64,000 nucleotides of DNA, taken from assembly GCF_049651805.1 (NCBI RefSeq), contig NZ_JBASCU010000005.1, forward strand, positions 31,494 to 95,493, given 5' to 3'. The position numbers and the translations under genes are program-made. Under the pieces are notes generated by a model. The model did not search any database, was not told where the DNA came from, and saw only the letters and a program-made list of their open reading frames with translations. Below, in pieces: positions 18,335-26,757 of this stretch. Within the stretch, counting starts at the first letter, position 1, and the number at the start of each line of letters is the position of its first letter. This DNA comes from Pseudolysinimonas_A sp049651805. Its GTDB lineage: Bacteria; Actinomycetota; Actinomycetes; Actinomycetales; Microbacteriaceae.

Positions 18335-18694
18335 CATCAAGAGGACGACGAGAGGCTCGACGCCGTATTCGCGGCGCTGGCGAGTCCACATCGTCGCCGC
18401 GTCGTCGACGTGCTCGCGTCGCAGCCCGCTTCGATCCAGCAGGTCGCCGAGCAGGTGGGGCTCTCGTTGACGGCCATCAACCGCCACCTCGCCGTCCTTG
18501 AGGCCGCCGGGCTCATCCGCCGACTCAAGAGCGGACGGGTCAACTTCCTGGCCGTGCGCCGCGAGGGGTTGCTCGCCGTCCGCCGCTGGCTGGACGGCTA
18601 CAGCCCGCACTGGGGCTCGGACACCGAGACCCTCGAGAACTACGTGGCCGCGATCACGCGTACACCGGCGAACAAGAAGGAGAGCACCCCGTGA
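18329..18694 (+). CDS. ArsR-family winged-helix transcriptional regulator
   Basis: 121 residues from GTG 18329. The winged helix is seen in ALASPHRRRVVDVLASQPAS followed by recognition helix region LSLTAINRHLAVLEAAGLI (about residues 15-70). No Cys metal-binding motif (such as ELCVCDL) is present, so it is unlikely to sense a metal. The start codon lies inside a palindromic operator. The YCII-domain gene is translationally coupled (GTGA) and is its likely co-regulated partner. Confidence 0.88.
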   Translation: MNHQEDDERLDAVFAALASPHRRRVVDVLASQPASIQQVAEQVGLSLTAINRHLAVLEAAGLIRRLKSGRVNFLAVRREGLLAVRRWLDGYSPHWGSDTETLENYVAAITRTPANKKESTP

Positions 18695-18981
18695 AGAAGT
18701 TCATGTTCCTCTACAAGGGTTACGTGACCCCGACCCCAGAGATCGGTGACGCGTGGATGTCGTGGTTTGCGTCGATGGGTGACCGGATGATCGACAGCGG
18801 CAATCCCATGAGCGGTGGAGCGGAGGTTACCCCGCAGGGGGTCCAGCCGATCGAAACGGGCCTCGAGTCTCTGTCGGGCTACTCGATTCTCAACGCCGAG
18901 TCAGCCGATGAGGCGATCGCCCTCGCGAAGACGAACCCGATGATCACCAGCGTGATCGTCTACGAGCTCGCGCGGATGTGA
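18691..18981 (+). CDS. YCII-related domain protein
   Basis: 96 residues from GTG 18691, overlapping the arsR stop by 4 bp. The sequence FMFLYKGYVTPTPE at the start and a later SADEAIALAKTNPM fit the YCII/DGPF ferredoxin-like fold. In actinobacteria, proteins of this kind often sit beside ArsR or ECF-sigma regulators; the reaction is unknown. Confidence 0.83.
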   Translation: MKKFMFLYKGYVTPTPEIGDAWMSWFASMGDRMIDSGNPMSGGAEVTPQGVQPIETGLESLSGYSILNAESADEAIALAKTNPMITSVIVYELARM

Positions 18982-18999
18982 GCGCACCGACCGATCCGG

Positions 19000-19716
19000 T
19001 CAGACGACGCCGGACACTCCCAACAACGTTCCGATGAGGAACGTCGCGCCGAGGGCGAGCGCCCCGCCGATCACGACCCGCAGGGTGGGCCGCAGCCACG
19101 GACTGCCGCCGATCCACGCGCTCACGGCTCCCGTGGCGGCGAGGGCGGCGAGCACGGCGACGAAGGTGAGCGGGATGCGCACCGGCTCCGGCAGCAGCAG
19201 GATCGCGGCGAACGGCAGCAGACCGCCGACCGTGAACGCCGCCGCCGAGGCGCCCGCAGCCTGCCAGGGACTGACGACATCCTCTTCCCGGATGCCGAGC
19301 TCGGCGTCGAGGTGAGCGGCGAGCGCGTCGTGGGTCGTGAGCTCGATCGCCACCTGCCGGGCGGTCGCGGGGGACATGCCCTTGGCGGCGTAGAGGCCGG
19401 CCAGCTCGTCGAGCTCCTCGTCGGGCATGTCGCGCAGCTCGCGGGTCTCCTTGGCGATGAGCGCGCGCTGGCTGTCGCGTTGGCTGCTCACCGACACGTA
19501 CTCCCCGAGCGCCATCGAGACGGCGCCGCCGACGAGGCCGGCGGCACCGGCGGTGAGAATCGGGGCGAACGCGGGAGTCGCACCTGCGACACCGACGACG
19601 ATCGCCGCGACCGACACGATGCCGTCGTTCGCGCCGAGCACGCCGGCGCGCAGCCAGTTGAGGCGGCTCGCGAGTCCGTTGCCGTGCGGCTCGTCGGGAT
19701 GCTGGGCGTCGTGCAT
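19000..19716 (-). CDS. VIT1/CCC1-family iron/manganese transporter
   Basis: 238 residues. The opening LRAGVLGANDGIVSVAAIVVG and GAVSMALGEYVSVSSQRDSQ are hallmarks of VIT1/CCC1 transporters, with five membrane helices and a cytoplasmic Glu-rich metal-binding stretch between helices 2 and 3 (about residues 85-145). It is likely to move Fe2+ or Mn2+ across the cytoplasmic membrane, probably for export or detoxification. It is convergent with the YCII gene and divergent from the DUF2231 gene. Confidence 0.9.
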   Translation of the reverse strand: MHDAQHPDEPHGNGLASRLNWLRAGVLGANDGIVSVAAIVVGVAGATPAFAPILTAGAAGLVGGAVSMALGEYVSVSSQRDSQRALIAKETRELRDMPDEELDELAGLYAAKGMSPATARQVAIELTTHDALAAHLDAELGIREEDVVSPWQAAGASAAAFTVGGLLPFAAILLLPEPVRIPLTFVAVLAALAATGAVSAWIGGSPWLRPTLRVVIGGALALGATFLIGTLLGVSGVV

Positions 19717-19849
19717 CCGCCCAGCACACCACGTCGGGCACGACCTCGCTAGCTCGGTGCGAGCCGCCGCGCAAGCCCTTCTGTGCGTCAGCAGGCCCTA
19801 CGTACCGTGAGGTCTCCGGCCTTTCATCGACGAGAGACGAGGTAGCGCC

Positions 19850-20353
19850 ATGACCGACACCCCACTTCGACGGGCGAAGCGACCCGCCACCCCGATCGCG
19901 GGGCCGTACGGGCATCCGTTCCATCCGATGCTCGTCACGGTGCCGATCGGGGCCTGGCTGATGGCCGTGATCTTCGACATCGTCGCCTTCGCCGGCGACG
20001 ACCCCGCGGCGTTCACGACCGGCGCGCGATGGCTCTATGGCCTCGGGGTGCTCGCCGCCGTCGTCGCGGCCGTGTTCGGGCTGCTCGACTACACGCGCCT
20101 CACGCCGGGAACCCGCGCTCGCAAGATCGCCACCACCCACCTGGTGCTCAACCTCACCGCCGTCGTGATCTTCACGGCCGCGTGGGCGGTGCACCTCGGC
20201 AGCGACGACCCGTCCGCGCTCGGACTCGTGCTGGGCATCATCGGACTGCTGGGTCTGGGAGTCTCCGGGTTCCTCGGCGGTGAGCTGGTGTACCGACACG
20301 GCGTGCGGGTGGCCGACGAAACGGATCAGGCCGGCGCTCACGAGTCGGCCTGA
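19850..20353 (+). CDS. DUF2231 membrane protein
   Basis: 167 residues with four membrane helices. The early GHPFHPMLVTVPIGAW is the DUF2231 signature, with conserved histidines in the first helix. The family is predicted to be a membrane protein, possibly haem- or redox-related, but its function is unknown. A GAGG ribosome site precedes the ATG. The SDR gene begins 2 bp after its stop, so the two form an operon. Confidence 0.85.
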   Translation: MTDTPLRRAKRPATPIAGPYGHPFHPMLVTVPIGAWLMAVIFDIVAFAGDDPAAFTTGARWLYGLGVLAAVVAAVFGLLDYTRLTPGTRARKIATTHLVLNLTAVVIFTAAWAVHLGSDDPSALGLVLGIIGLLGLGVSGFLGGELVYRHGVRVADETDQAGAHESA

Positions 20354-20355
20354 GC

Positions 20356-21246
20356 ATGCGCCGACGCCTCGATGCGTCGACGGTCGTCGTGATCGTGGGC
20401 GCATCGAGCGGCATCGGGCGGGCCGCCGCTCTGCGGTTCGCGCGTCACGGGTGTCGCCTCGTGCTGGCCGCGCGGAGCCGGTCGAGCCTCACCGAGGTGG
20501 CCGATCAGTGCGTCGGATTTGGGGCCGAGGCGGGCATCGTGGTGGCCGACATCACGCGACCGGGTGAGGTGGAGCGCATCGCCGACGAGGCACAGCGTCG
20601 GTTCGGTCGCATCGACGTGTGGGTGGCCGCCGCCAGCGTGTTCGGCTACGGCGAGATCGACCGGATGCCGGCCGCCGAGGCCCGCGCGATCATCGACACC
20701 AATCTGCACGGCACCATCGACCAGGTGCGGGCCGCACTTCCCGCCCTCCGGGGTTCCGGTGGGGTGGTCGTGATCGTCGGGTCGGTGTTCTCCGCCCTCG
20801 CCAGCCCTTACGTGTGGGCGTACGTGGCGAGCAAGCACGCGGTCGCGGGCTTCGCGGCCTCGGTGCGCCAAGAGCTGCGTCGCGGCCCACATCCGGTGGA
20901 TGTGGCGATGATCTGGCCCGCAACGACCGACACCCCCATCTACCAGCACGCTGCCAACCGCACCGGTCGCAGCATCCACCCCATCCCGCCGGCCGTCGAA
21001 CCCGACCGCGTCGCGCGTGCCATCGTCCGGGCGTCAGTGCGCCCGCGGCGGCGGCGGGTCGTCGGTATGGTTCAGGGGTCGTTCCTCGCTCTTCACGCCG
21101 TGGCCCCTGGCGTCGCCGACCGGGTCCTCGCCGTCACGATGAGTCGCCTCGGGTTGCGCCGACCGCCGATGCCTCCGACCTCGGGAACGGTGGAGGCGCC
21201 CGACCCGCGGTCGAATGCGATCACCGGGGGGTGGCGCCAGCGGTGA
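20356..21246 (+). CDS. Short-chain dehydrogenase/reductase
   Basis: 296 residues. The NAD(P) loop is VIVGASSGIGRAAALRFARH (about 13-32), the catalytic Ser lies in VIVGSVFS and the catalytic pair in YVASKHAV (Tyr-x-x-x-Lys). It is a classical SDR with a C-terminal extension of ~50 residues beyond the core. The substrate is unknown. It is in an operon with the DUF2231 gene and overlaps the 3' end of the convergent histidine kinase gene by 26 bp. Confidence 0.88.
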   Translation: MRRRLDASTVVVIVGASSGIGRAAALRFARHGCRLVLAARSRSSLTEVADQCVGFGAEAGIVVADITRPGEVERIADEAQRRFGRIDVWVAAASVFGYGEIDRMPAAEARAIIDTNLHGTIDQVRAALPALRGSGGVVVIVGSVFSALASPYVWAYVASKHAVAGFAASVRQELRRGPHPVDVAMIWPATTDTPIYQHAANRTGRSIHPIPPAVEPDRVARAIVRASVRPRRRRVVGMVQGSFLALHAVAPGVADRVLAVTMSRLGLRRPPMPPTSGTVEAPDPRSNAITGGWRQR

Positions 21247-23215
21247 GGTCAGCCTCGCGAAACAGCGGAAGCTCGACGATCGCCGTCGTTCCGGTGGTGC
21301 CGTCGCTCCGCAGCTCGACCCGGCCACCCATGCGGGTGACCAGATCGCGCACGATCGGCAGACCCAGGCCCGTGCCGGGCACGAAGTCTTTCCCTGCCGC
21401 CACGCGATGGAAGCGCTCGAAGACTTTGCCCAGCTCGCTTGGCGGGATGCCGCGCCCGGTGTCGGTGATCTCGACGTGGGCGAAGTCGCCGACCGCCGCG
21501 GTCGTGATGTCGATCCGCCCGCCGGGCGGGGTGAACTTGATCGCGTTGGCGAGGAGGTTGACGAGGATGCGGTCGAGACCGAGACGATCGGCCGCGACGA
21601 CGCGTTGGCCGTCGTCGACCACTGCGACGGTGACGTGGGCGCGCTCGGCGATCGCGCTCAGGTCTTCGACACACTGCTTGATCGCCGCGCGCAGGTCGAC
21701 CGCGTTTGCTTCCCCACCCGACTGGCCCGCTTCCCGGGAGACATCGAGAAGATCTTCGACCAGGTCGGCGAGCCGGCGCGCGTTGCGCATGATGACCTCG
21801 ACGCTCCGCCGTTCGCTCTCGGGGAGGTCGGCTTCGGCCAGGTCTTCGGCGTAGCCGAGGATGCTGGTCACCGGCGTGCGCAGCTCGTGGCTCACCGACG
21901 ATACGAACTCGTCCTTCTGAGCGGCGAGCGCGCGGAGGCGATCCGCCGCTTCCCGCTCGTGCACGAACGCGTCGGCGAGAGCCCGCGCCGCTTTGGTCTG
22001 TTCGGTGACGTCGATCGCCTGGATCAGCAGCAGCGTCGCGTCGCCTGCGACGACGTTCACCGAGATTTCGAGGTGGTGGCCGTCGGGGAACGCGACGTCG
22101 GTCATGACAGGGTCACCGGTGGACTCGGCGAGTTCCGCCAGCCGCACGCCGTCGACGAGCGTCCTGTCACCGTCCCGGCTGAGCCAGGAGGCGAGCATCC
22201 GTTCCCCGTTCGGGTTCGACTCCACGACGAGGTGGCCACCGCCGTCCTCTCGGCGCACGACGATGAACCCGGCGTCGGAACTGATGATCGCACCACGCAG
22301 CAGCTGCTCGCGTGCACTCAACCGCAGATAGAGGTCGTTTCGATCGTCCTGAGCCACCGCGAGCGGCAGCAGGGACACACCGAGGGCGAGGGTGAACAGC
22401 TGGATTAGTCCGATGAGCACCTCGCCATTCCCGTCGGCGAAGACCGCGAAGGCCCCCCCGCCGAGGAAGCTCAGCATGGTGATCGCGAAGCTCACCAGAG
22501 TGATCTCGATCAGGGTCACCCCCGCAGTGAACCGAAACGCTGCCCACGCCATCACCGGGATGATCAGGAACGCCACCGGAACGTATTGTCCCGGCCCGAA
22601 CGCGACGACGACGGCAGCGGCCAGCAGGGTCGCCTGAAGGAGCAGTTCGAACGCGCGGCGCGGGATGAACGAGGCGCGCGGGATGACCCCGAGCGCGCCG
22701 AGCAACAACACCGAGCTGCCGTGCGAGGCGGCGACCTGAGCCGCAGTACCGAGGAGGTCGCCTTCGTTCAGCGCCACGACGAGCCCGACGAGCAACCCGG
22801 CAACGGCGGCTCCACCGCCGGTCGCGATGACGTACTGCGCGGCATCGGGGTGTCGAAAGCGGTGACCAGGGCGGCGTCCGTACCGGGTGATCGCCGGTAC
22901 CAGCCAAGCCTCGGCGGCGTTGGCGATGCCGAAACCGATCGCTACCCACCAGAGGGTGCCGGCGACGAGATTCGCGGCCGTCGTGACCGCGACGATCAGC
23001 CCGGCGACCGCAACGCCCCGACCTCGGGCGGCGAACACCGCGATCACCGAGATGCCGGCGGCCGGCCACCACGGGGCGGTCGACTCGCCCGGAAACCGGA
23101 GTTCGGCCGAGATGACGCTTGCGAAGAAGACGAGCACGAGCATCAGCGCGATCGACATCCAGTAACGCGGCGTCGTTTGACGGCGCACCGCTGCCGTCAA
23201 ACTGTCGCGGTACAT
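21221..23215 (-). CDS. MASE1-domain sensor histidine kinase
   Basis: 664 residues from ATG 23215, preferred over the start at 23266 because a strong GGGAGGGG ribosome site precedes it. An eight-helix MASE1 membrane sensor (about 1-290) is followed by a PAS-like region, then the H-box SHELRTPVTSILGYAEDL with phospho-acceptor His ~443, N-box LLANAIKFTPP and G-box TDTGRGIPPSEL. The kinase should autophosphorylate in response to an unknown membrane signal. The divergent receiver-only gene is the likely partner; no DNA-binding response regulator is nearby. Confidence 0.9.
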   Translation of the reverse strand: MYRDSLTAAVRRQTTPRYWMSIALMLVLVFFASVISAELRFPGESTAPWWPAAGISVIAVFAARGRGVAVAGLIVAVTTAANLVAGTLWWVAIGFGIANAAEAWLVPAITRYGRRPGHRFRHPDAAQYVIATGGGAAVAGLLVGLVVALNEGDLLGTAAQVAASHGSSVLLLGALGVIPRASFIPRRAFELLLQATLLAAAVVVAFGPGQYVPVAFLIIPVMAWAAFRFTAGVTLIEITLVSFAITMLSFLGGGAFAVFADGNGEVLIGLIQLFTLALGVSLLPLAVAQDDRNDLYLRLSAREQLLRGAIISSDAGFIVVRREDGGGHLVVESNPNGERMLASWLSRDGDRTLVDGVRLAELAESTGDPVMTDVAFPDGHHLEISVNVVAGDATLLLIQAIDVTEQTKAARALADAFVHEREAADRLRALAAQKDEFVSSVSHELRTPVTSILGYAEDLAEADLPESERRSVEVIMRNARRLADLVEDLLDVSREAGQSGGEANAVDLRAAIKQCVEDLSAIAERAHVTVAVVDDGQRVVAADRLGLDRILVNLLANAIKFTPPGGRIDITTAAVGDFAHVEITDTGRGIPPSELGKVFERFHRVAAGKDFVPGTGLGLPIVRDLVTRMGGRVELRSDGTTGTTAIVELPLFREADLTAGATPR

Positions 23216-23242
23216 GACCCCTCCCCACGCCCTGTCGCGGAA

Positions 23243-23262
23243 TATACTGCGACCGTAGTCGC
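23243..23262. promoter_or_regulatory. Candidate control region between kinase and response regulator
   Basis: TATACT (23243-23248; TATATT-like on the other strand) is directly followed by a perfect dyad GCGAC-CGTA-GTCGC (23249-23262). It lies in the 86-bp gap between the divergent kinase and receiver genes and could control both. No clear -35 box was found. Confidence 0.4.
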
Positions 23263-23301
23263 GCATGCTCTCGCCCGCGACGCCAGTACAGGGGGTCCCG
23301 C

Positions 23302-23667
23302 ATGGGCAGCGTTATCGTCGTCGAAGACGATGACGACATCCGGATGCTCATCGTGCGCAGGCTGGAGCGCGCCGGTCACGAGGTGCGTTCTGCGGTCGAT
23401 GGGATCGACGGGCTCGAACAGATTCGCGAGCGGATGCCCGATCTCGTCGTGCTCGACTGGATGATGCCGCGCCTCGACGGGCTGGGCGTCGCCGAGCAAC
23501 TTCTCGCCGACGGGGGCGAGCGCCCGCGCATCCTCATGCTCACCGCGCGCAACCAGCAATCCGACATCGACCGGGCGCTCGCCGTCGGTGTCGACGACTT
23601 CCTCGTGAAGCCCTTCCTCGGGCCCGACCTGCTGGCGGCCGTCGACAAGCTGGTCGCCGCGGAATGA
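23302..23667 (+). CDS. Single-domain response regulator (receiver only)
   Basis: 121 residues, one CheY-like receiver and no output domain. The acidic pocket is at E8-D10, the phospho-acceptor Asp at 52 (LDWMMP), switch Thr at 81 (LTAR) and Lys at 103 (VKPF), all as expected for an active receiver. It likely acts by protein contact or as a phosphorelay intermediate for the divergent MASE1 kinase. A GC-rich hairpin follows the gene. Confidence 0.92.
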   Translation: MGSVIVVEDDDDIRMLIVRRLERAGHEVRSAVDGIDGLEQIRERMPDLVVLDWMMPRLDGLGVAEQLLADGGERPRILMLTARNQQSDIDRALAVGVDDFLVKPFLGPDLLAAVDKLVAAE

Positions 23668-23673
23668 ACGAAA

Positions 23674-23707
23674 CCCCCGCGGCGTCCTGAAGACCACTGC
23701 GCGGGGG
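23674..23707. terminator. GC hairpin between response regulator and tRNA cluster
   Basis: CCCCCGC (23674-23680) pairs with GCGGGGG (23701-23707). It is preceded by three A's on the left, which would be a short U-run for minus-strand transcription, so it may end both the tRNA transcript and the response-regulator transcript. Confidence 0.6.
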
Positions 23708-23714
23708 CTTCGGA

Positions 23715-23790
23715 TGGTGGCTCCGACCGGCGTCGATCCGGTGACCTTCCGATTTTCAGTCGGACGCTCTACCAACTGAGCTACAGAGCC
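23715..23790 (-). tRNA. tRNA-Phe (anticodon GAA), CCA encoded
   Basis: Read on the minus strand, the acceptor GGCTCTG pairs with CGGAGCC (one G-U), the D-loop contains AGCTCAGTTGG, the anticodon loop is CTGAAAA with GAA at 34-36, and the T-loop is GATCGACGC-like. Discriminator A is followed by an encoded CCA (23715-23717); the other two tRNAs here lack one. Confidence 0.95.
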
Positions 23791-23791
23791 T

Positions 23792-23842
23792 CGGGAGGCA
23801 AGCCTCCCGATGGTGAGAAAGCCTTTCCTCGCGGAAAGGCTT
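23792..23842. other. Two hairpins between tRNA-Phe and tRNA-Asp
   Basis: The first hairpin is CGGGAGGC/GCCTCCCG (23792-23799, 23802-23809). The second has 10-bp arms AAGCCTTTCC/GGAAAGGCTT (23819-23828, 23833-23842) with loop TCGC. They fill the spacer between the tRNAs and probably guide endonucleolytic processing or protect the precursor. Confidence 0.6.
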
Positions 23843-23849
23843 CACTCCG

Positions 23850-23923
23850 CGACCCTGACGGGACTTGAACCCGCGACCTCCGCCGTGACAGGGCGGCACG
23901 CTAACCAACTGCGCTACAGGGCC
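23850..23923 (-). tRNA. tRNA-Asp (anticodon GTC)
   Basis: On the minus strand, acceptor GGCCCTG pairs with CAGGGTC (one G-U), the D-arm has GCGCAGTTGGTTAGC, the anticodon loop is CTGTCAC with GTC, and the T-loop is GTTCAAGTC. Discriminator G is present and CCA is not encoded. Confidence 0.95.
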
Positions 23924-23956
23924 TTGCTATTGAGTTGTGGTGAAGCATCGATTGCG

Positions 23957-24029
23957 TGACCCCAACGGGATTCGAACCCGTGCTGCCGCCGTGAAAGGGC
24001 GGTGTCCTAGGCCACTAAACGATGGGGCC
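23957..24029 (-). tRNA. tRNA-Glu (anticodon TTC)
   Basis: On the minus strand, acceptor GGCCCCA pairs with TGGGGTC (one G-U), the anticodon loop is CTTTCAC with TTC, and the T-loop is GTTCGAATC. CCA is not encoded. It is the first gene of the minus-strand tRNA cluster. TTGACC (24071-24076 complement) could be its -35 box, but the -10 is poor. Confidence 0.95.
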
Positions 24030-24257
24030 GTGAAGTGCGACACGCAGGTGCGAACCGCACAGCAACCGAGGGTCAAGCATACGGTCGGCGGGTCGGAAAC
24101 GCCAATCGCCCCAGATGTCGGACACCCCGCAGATGTGCCGGACTGTTCGTGCCCCCTGAACTAGGTTCAAGTCGCCGTTGAAGGTTGTTGTTAGTGTTGC
24201 CGGTGTTGTTCCTGTGACGGCGCAAGGCGCACGGTGACGGGAAGATGCGGGGAAACC
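24030..24257. other. Intergenic region between tRNA-Glu and the M23 hydrolase gene
   Basis: The 228 bp should hold divergent promoters. A small dyad TGAAC-TAG-GTTCA lies at 24157-24169, and GTGACGG is repeated twice shortly before the hydrolase start. No complete promoter or riboswitch was recognised. Confidence 0.3.
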
Positions 24258-25508
24258 ATGGGACGCACGTCTAGTCGGGGGGCGAACGGCGCGCAGGCAC
24301 CGTCAGGTGTTGCGCGCCGCTTCCGTGTGCTCGCTGCCACCCTCGCTCTCACACTGATTCCCGCGCTCGGCGGCATCGCGCCGACGAGCGCGTCGGTGAT
24401 CGCCGAGTACCCGAGCTGGGAAGAGGTCGTCGCGGCCCAACGCAACGAAGCTCAGGCGAAGGCGTTGCGCGCCAGTCTCGAGGCGCAGCTGCAAGGGCTC
24501 CAGGACGAGGCGCAGCGCACGCAGGAGATCGCCGACGAGAAGGGCGAGATCTATTACCAGGCGCAGCAGGCGTACGACGAGCAGAAGGTCGTGACCGACG
24601 CACTGCTCGAGCAGACCGCCGCGGCCCAGGCCGAGGCCGACGAGGCCTACGCGGTCGCCGCGCAGGTCATCGCCGAGATGAGCAAGTCGGGCGGCTCGGG
24701 CGACCTCTCGCCGCGACTGTTCACCACGCCCGGCTCACCGGATGCGCTGCTCGACCGGCTGGAGCTCGGCCGCGTGATCGGCGACCGCTACGCCGATCTC
24801 TACGCGAACGCGATCGAGCTGCGCAACCGCGCCGACGCGCTCGGGGACCAGGCCGAAGTCGCCCAGGGCATCCTCGAAGAGCTGCGGATCGCGGCCGAGA
24901 AGGCGTTCCAGGAGGCGCAGGCGGCGGCGGTCGCCGCTGCCGAGAAGCTCGCACAGACCGAGCGTGACATCGTCGAGGTGCGATCCCGCATCGAGTACCT
25001 CGCCGGGGTTCGCGAAGCGACGACGGCCGAATACAACGCCGGGCTCAGAGCCCTGTGGGGCGAGAACGCCGCCGGCGAGATCAGCCAGACGGGCTGGGCT
25101 CGCCCGGTCGGTGGCTACATCACGAGCCAGTACGGCTGGCGCACCAACCCGGTCAGCGGTGCGCGCCAGTTCCACACCGGCGTCGATCTCGCGGGCACCG
25201 GGTGCGGCGCGACCATCCGTGCGGCGCACGCCGGCGTGGTCACCTACGCCGGCTGGTTCGGCTCGTGGGGCTACTACGTCGCGATCGACAACCAGGACGG
25301 CACCGGCACCGGCTACGCGCACATCGAGGCCGGCGGCATCGGTGTGCAGGTCGGACAGAAGGTCTCTCCCGGGCAGCCGATCGCACGGGTCGGCACGACG
25401 GGACAATCCACCGGCTGCCACCTGCACTACATCGTGCGCGTGAACGGCAACCGCGACACCACCGAACCGGTGCAGTTCATGCGCAACCAGGGCATCACCC
25501 TCGGCTAG
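24258..25508 (+). CDS. Secreted M23-family peptidoglycan endopeptidase with coiled coil
   Basis: 416 residues from ATG 24258, chosen over GTG 24234 because GGGGAAACC precedes it. A signal peptide (about 17-45) leads into a long Ala/Glu/Gln coiled coil (about 50-275) and a LytM/M23 domain with HTGVD (H305, D309) and HLH (H388, H390), all zinc ligands present. It should cleave peptidoglycan cross-links during cell separation. The coiled coil resembles EnvC/FtsEX-controlled hydrolases. The next gene, 10 bp away, has a homologous N-terminal half but an NlpC/P60 catalytic domain. Confidence 0.92.
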   Translation: MGRTSSRGANGAQAPSGVARRFRVLAATLALTLIPALGGIAPTSASVIAEYPSWEEVVAAQRNEAQAKALRASLEAQLQGLQDEAQRTQEIADEKGEIYYQAQQAYDEQKVVTDALLEQTAAAQAEADEAYAVAAQVIAEMSKSGGSGDLSPRLFTTPGSPDALLDRLELGRVIGDRYADLYANAIELRNRADALGDQAEVAQGILEELRIAAEKAFQEAQAAAVAAAEKLAQTERDIVEVRSRIEYLAGVREATTAEYNAGLRALWGENAAGEISQTGWARPVGGYITSQYGWRTNPVSGARQFHTGVDLAGTGCGATIRAAHAGVVTYAGWFGSWGYYVAIDNQDGTGTGYAHIEAGGIGVQVGQKVSPGQPIARVGTTGQSTGCHLHYIVRVNGNRDTTEPVQFMRNQGITLG

Positions 25509-25518
25509 GAGCATCGCG

Positions 25519-26745
25519 ATGGCGGACGGCAAGCGCAGGCGACGCGCGGTGGCGGCGGGAGTTCCCGCGACGCTGCTGCTCGCGTTCGCCAACCCGATGC
25601 CCGCGATGGCGTTGCGCCAACCGGACTACCCGAGCTGGGACGACGTCGAGCAGGCCCGCCACGATGAGGCGGCGGCCCAGGCGACGGTCGAACAGATCGA
25701 GGGCATCCTCATCCGCCTCGAAGCCGAAGCCACCGAACTCAACCGCACCGCGCTCGAGCTGGGTGAGGAGTACGAACTCGCCGTGATCGCGCTCGAGGCC
25801 GCGACCGCAAAACTCGACCGTCTGAAGACCCAGGCGGATGCGGCGCAGGAGCGCGCCGAGCAATCCGAGCGGCACGTCGCCGTGATCGTGGCTCAGCTCG
25901 CCCGCAACGGCGGGGGCGACGTGACTCTCGGGCTTCTGCTCGGGTCGGCCGACGACGCCGACACGTTGCTCGCCCGGCTGGGCACTGGCGAGCGGCTCAC
26001 GGCCTCGTCGGCCGCGCTGCTCGAACGCGCCATCTACGACAAGAAGACGGCGCAGGCCCTCGCGACGGATGCGCGCGCCGCCGAACGCGAGCGGAAGCGA
26101 CTCGCCGACGACGCGCAGGGGAAGTTCGACCTCGCCCAAGCCGCCGCAAGCGACGCTCAGGCAAAGGCCGACGCGCAGCGTGCCGACATCGATCGGATGT
26201 ATGCGCAGCTCAGCGTCCTCAAGGGCACCACGGAGGCGGTCGAGCGCGAATACCAGGAGGGGCTGGCGGCAAACCCGCCGGGCGCGCCGCCACCCGCACC
26301 TCCGCCGGTCACGCCGCCACCGGGCGTCGACCCTGCTCCGCCCGCGCCCGTCTCGAACTCCGTCGAGAACGCGATCGCCTACGCGACGGCCCAACTCGGG
26401 GAGCCCTACCTGCTCGGCGGCATGGGCCCGAACGCGTGGGACTGCTCGGGTCTCACCAAGGCGAGCTACGCATCCGTCGGGGTGTATATCGGCACCCACT
26501 CCTCGACCGACCAGTACAACTACATGGCGGCGCAGGGTCGGCTCGTGCCGCGCGACCAGTGGCAGCGCGGCGATCTGCTGTTCTACTCCAACGGCGGATC
26601 GGCGTCGAATACCCGCAAGTACCACGTGGCGATCTACCTCGGAAACGGCAAGATGATCGAGGCGCCCAACCCCACGGTCCCCGTGCGGATCGTGAATGTG
26701 CGCTACGGAGACCTGGTTCCCTACGTGGGCAGGCCCACGGGCTGA
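25519..26745 (+). CDS. Secreted NlpC/P60-family hydrolase with coiled coil (RipA/RipC-like)
   Basis: 408 residues. A signal peptide (about 1-32) is followed by a coiled coil (about 38-245), a Pro-rich linker of ~30 residues (PPPAPPPVTPPPG-type) and an NlpC/P60 domain with catalytic Cys ~309 (WDCSG) and His ~369 (KYHVAIY). It should be a D,L-endopeptidase for peptide stems in the wall. The mature N-terminus YPSWDDVEQARHDEAAA parallels YPSWEEVVAAQRNEAQA in the preceding gene, so the scaffold is duplicated. The RipA/FtsEX analogy is inferred. Confidence 0.92.
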   Translation: MADGKRRRRAVAAGVPATLLLAFANPMPAMALRQPDYPSWDDVEQARHDEAAAQATVEQIEGILIRLEAEATELNRTALELGEEYELAVIALEAATAKLDRLKTQADAAQERAEQSERHVAVIVAQLARNGGGDVTLGLLLGSADDADTLLARLGTGERLTASSAALLERAIYDKKTAQALATDARAAERERKRLADDAQGKFDLAQAAASDAQAKADAQRADIDRMYAQLSVLKGTTEAVEREYQEGLAANPPGAPPPAPPPVTPPPGVDPAPPAPVSNSVENAIAYATAQLGEPYLLGGMGPNAWDCSGLTKASYASVGVYIGTHSSTDQYNYMAAQGRLVPRDQWQRGDLLFYSNGGSASNTRKYHVAIYLGNGKMIEAPNPTVPVRIVNVRYGDLVPYVGRPTG

Positions 26746-26757
26746 CACAATCGAGGG

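Noticed and set aside
24071..24076. TTGACC as -35 box of the tRNA cluster promoter
   Set aside because: The position 17 bp downstream on the minus strand has no acceptable -10 sequence, so it was mentioned only in passing and not listed as a promoter.
24100..24257. Possible c-di-AMP (ydaO-type) riboswitch before the M23 hydrolase gene
   Set aside because: Such riboswitches often precede actinobacterial wall hydrolases and GGGGAAACC is present, but the other conserved blocks and pairings could not be found.
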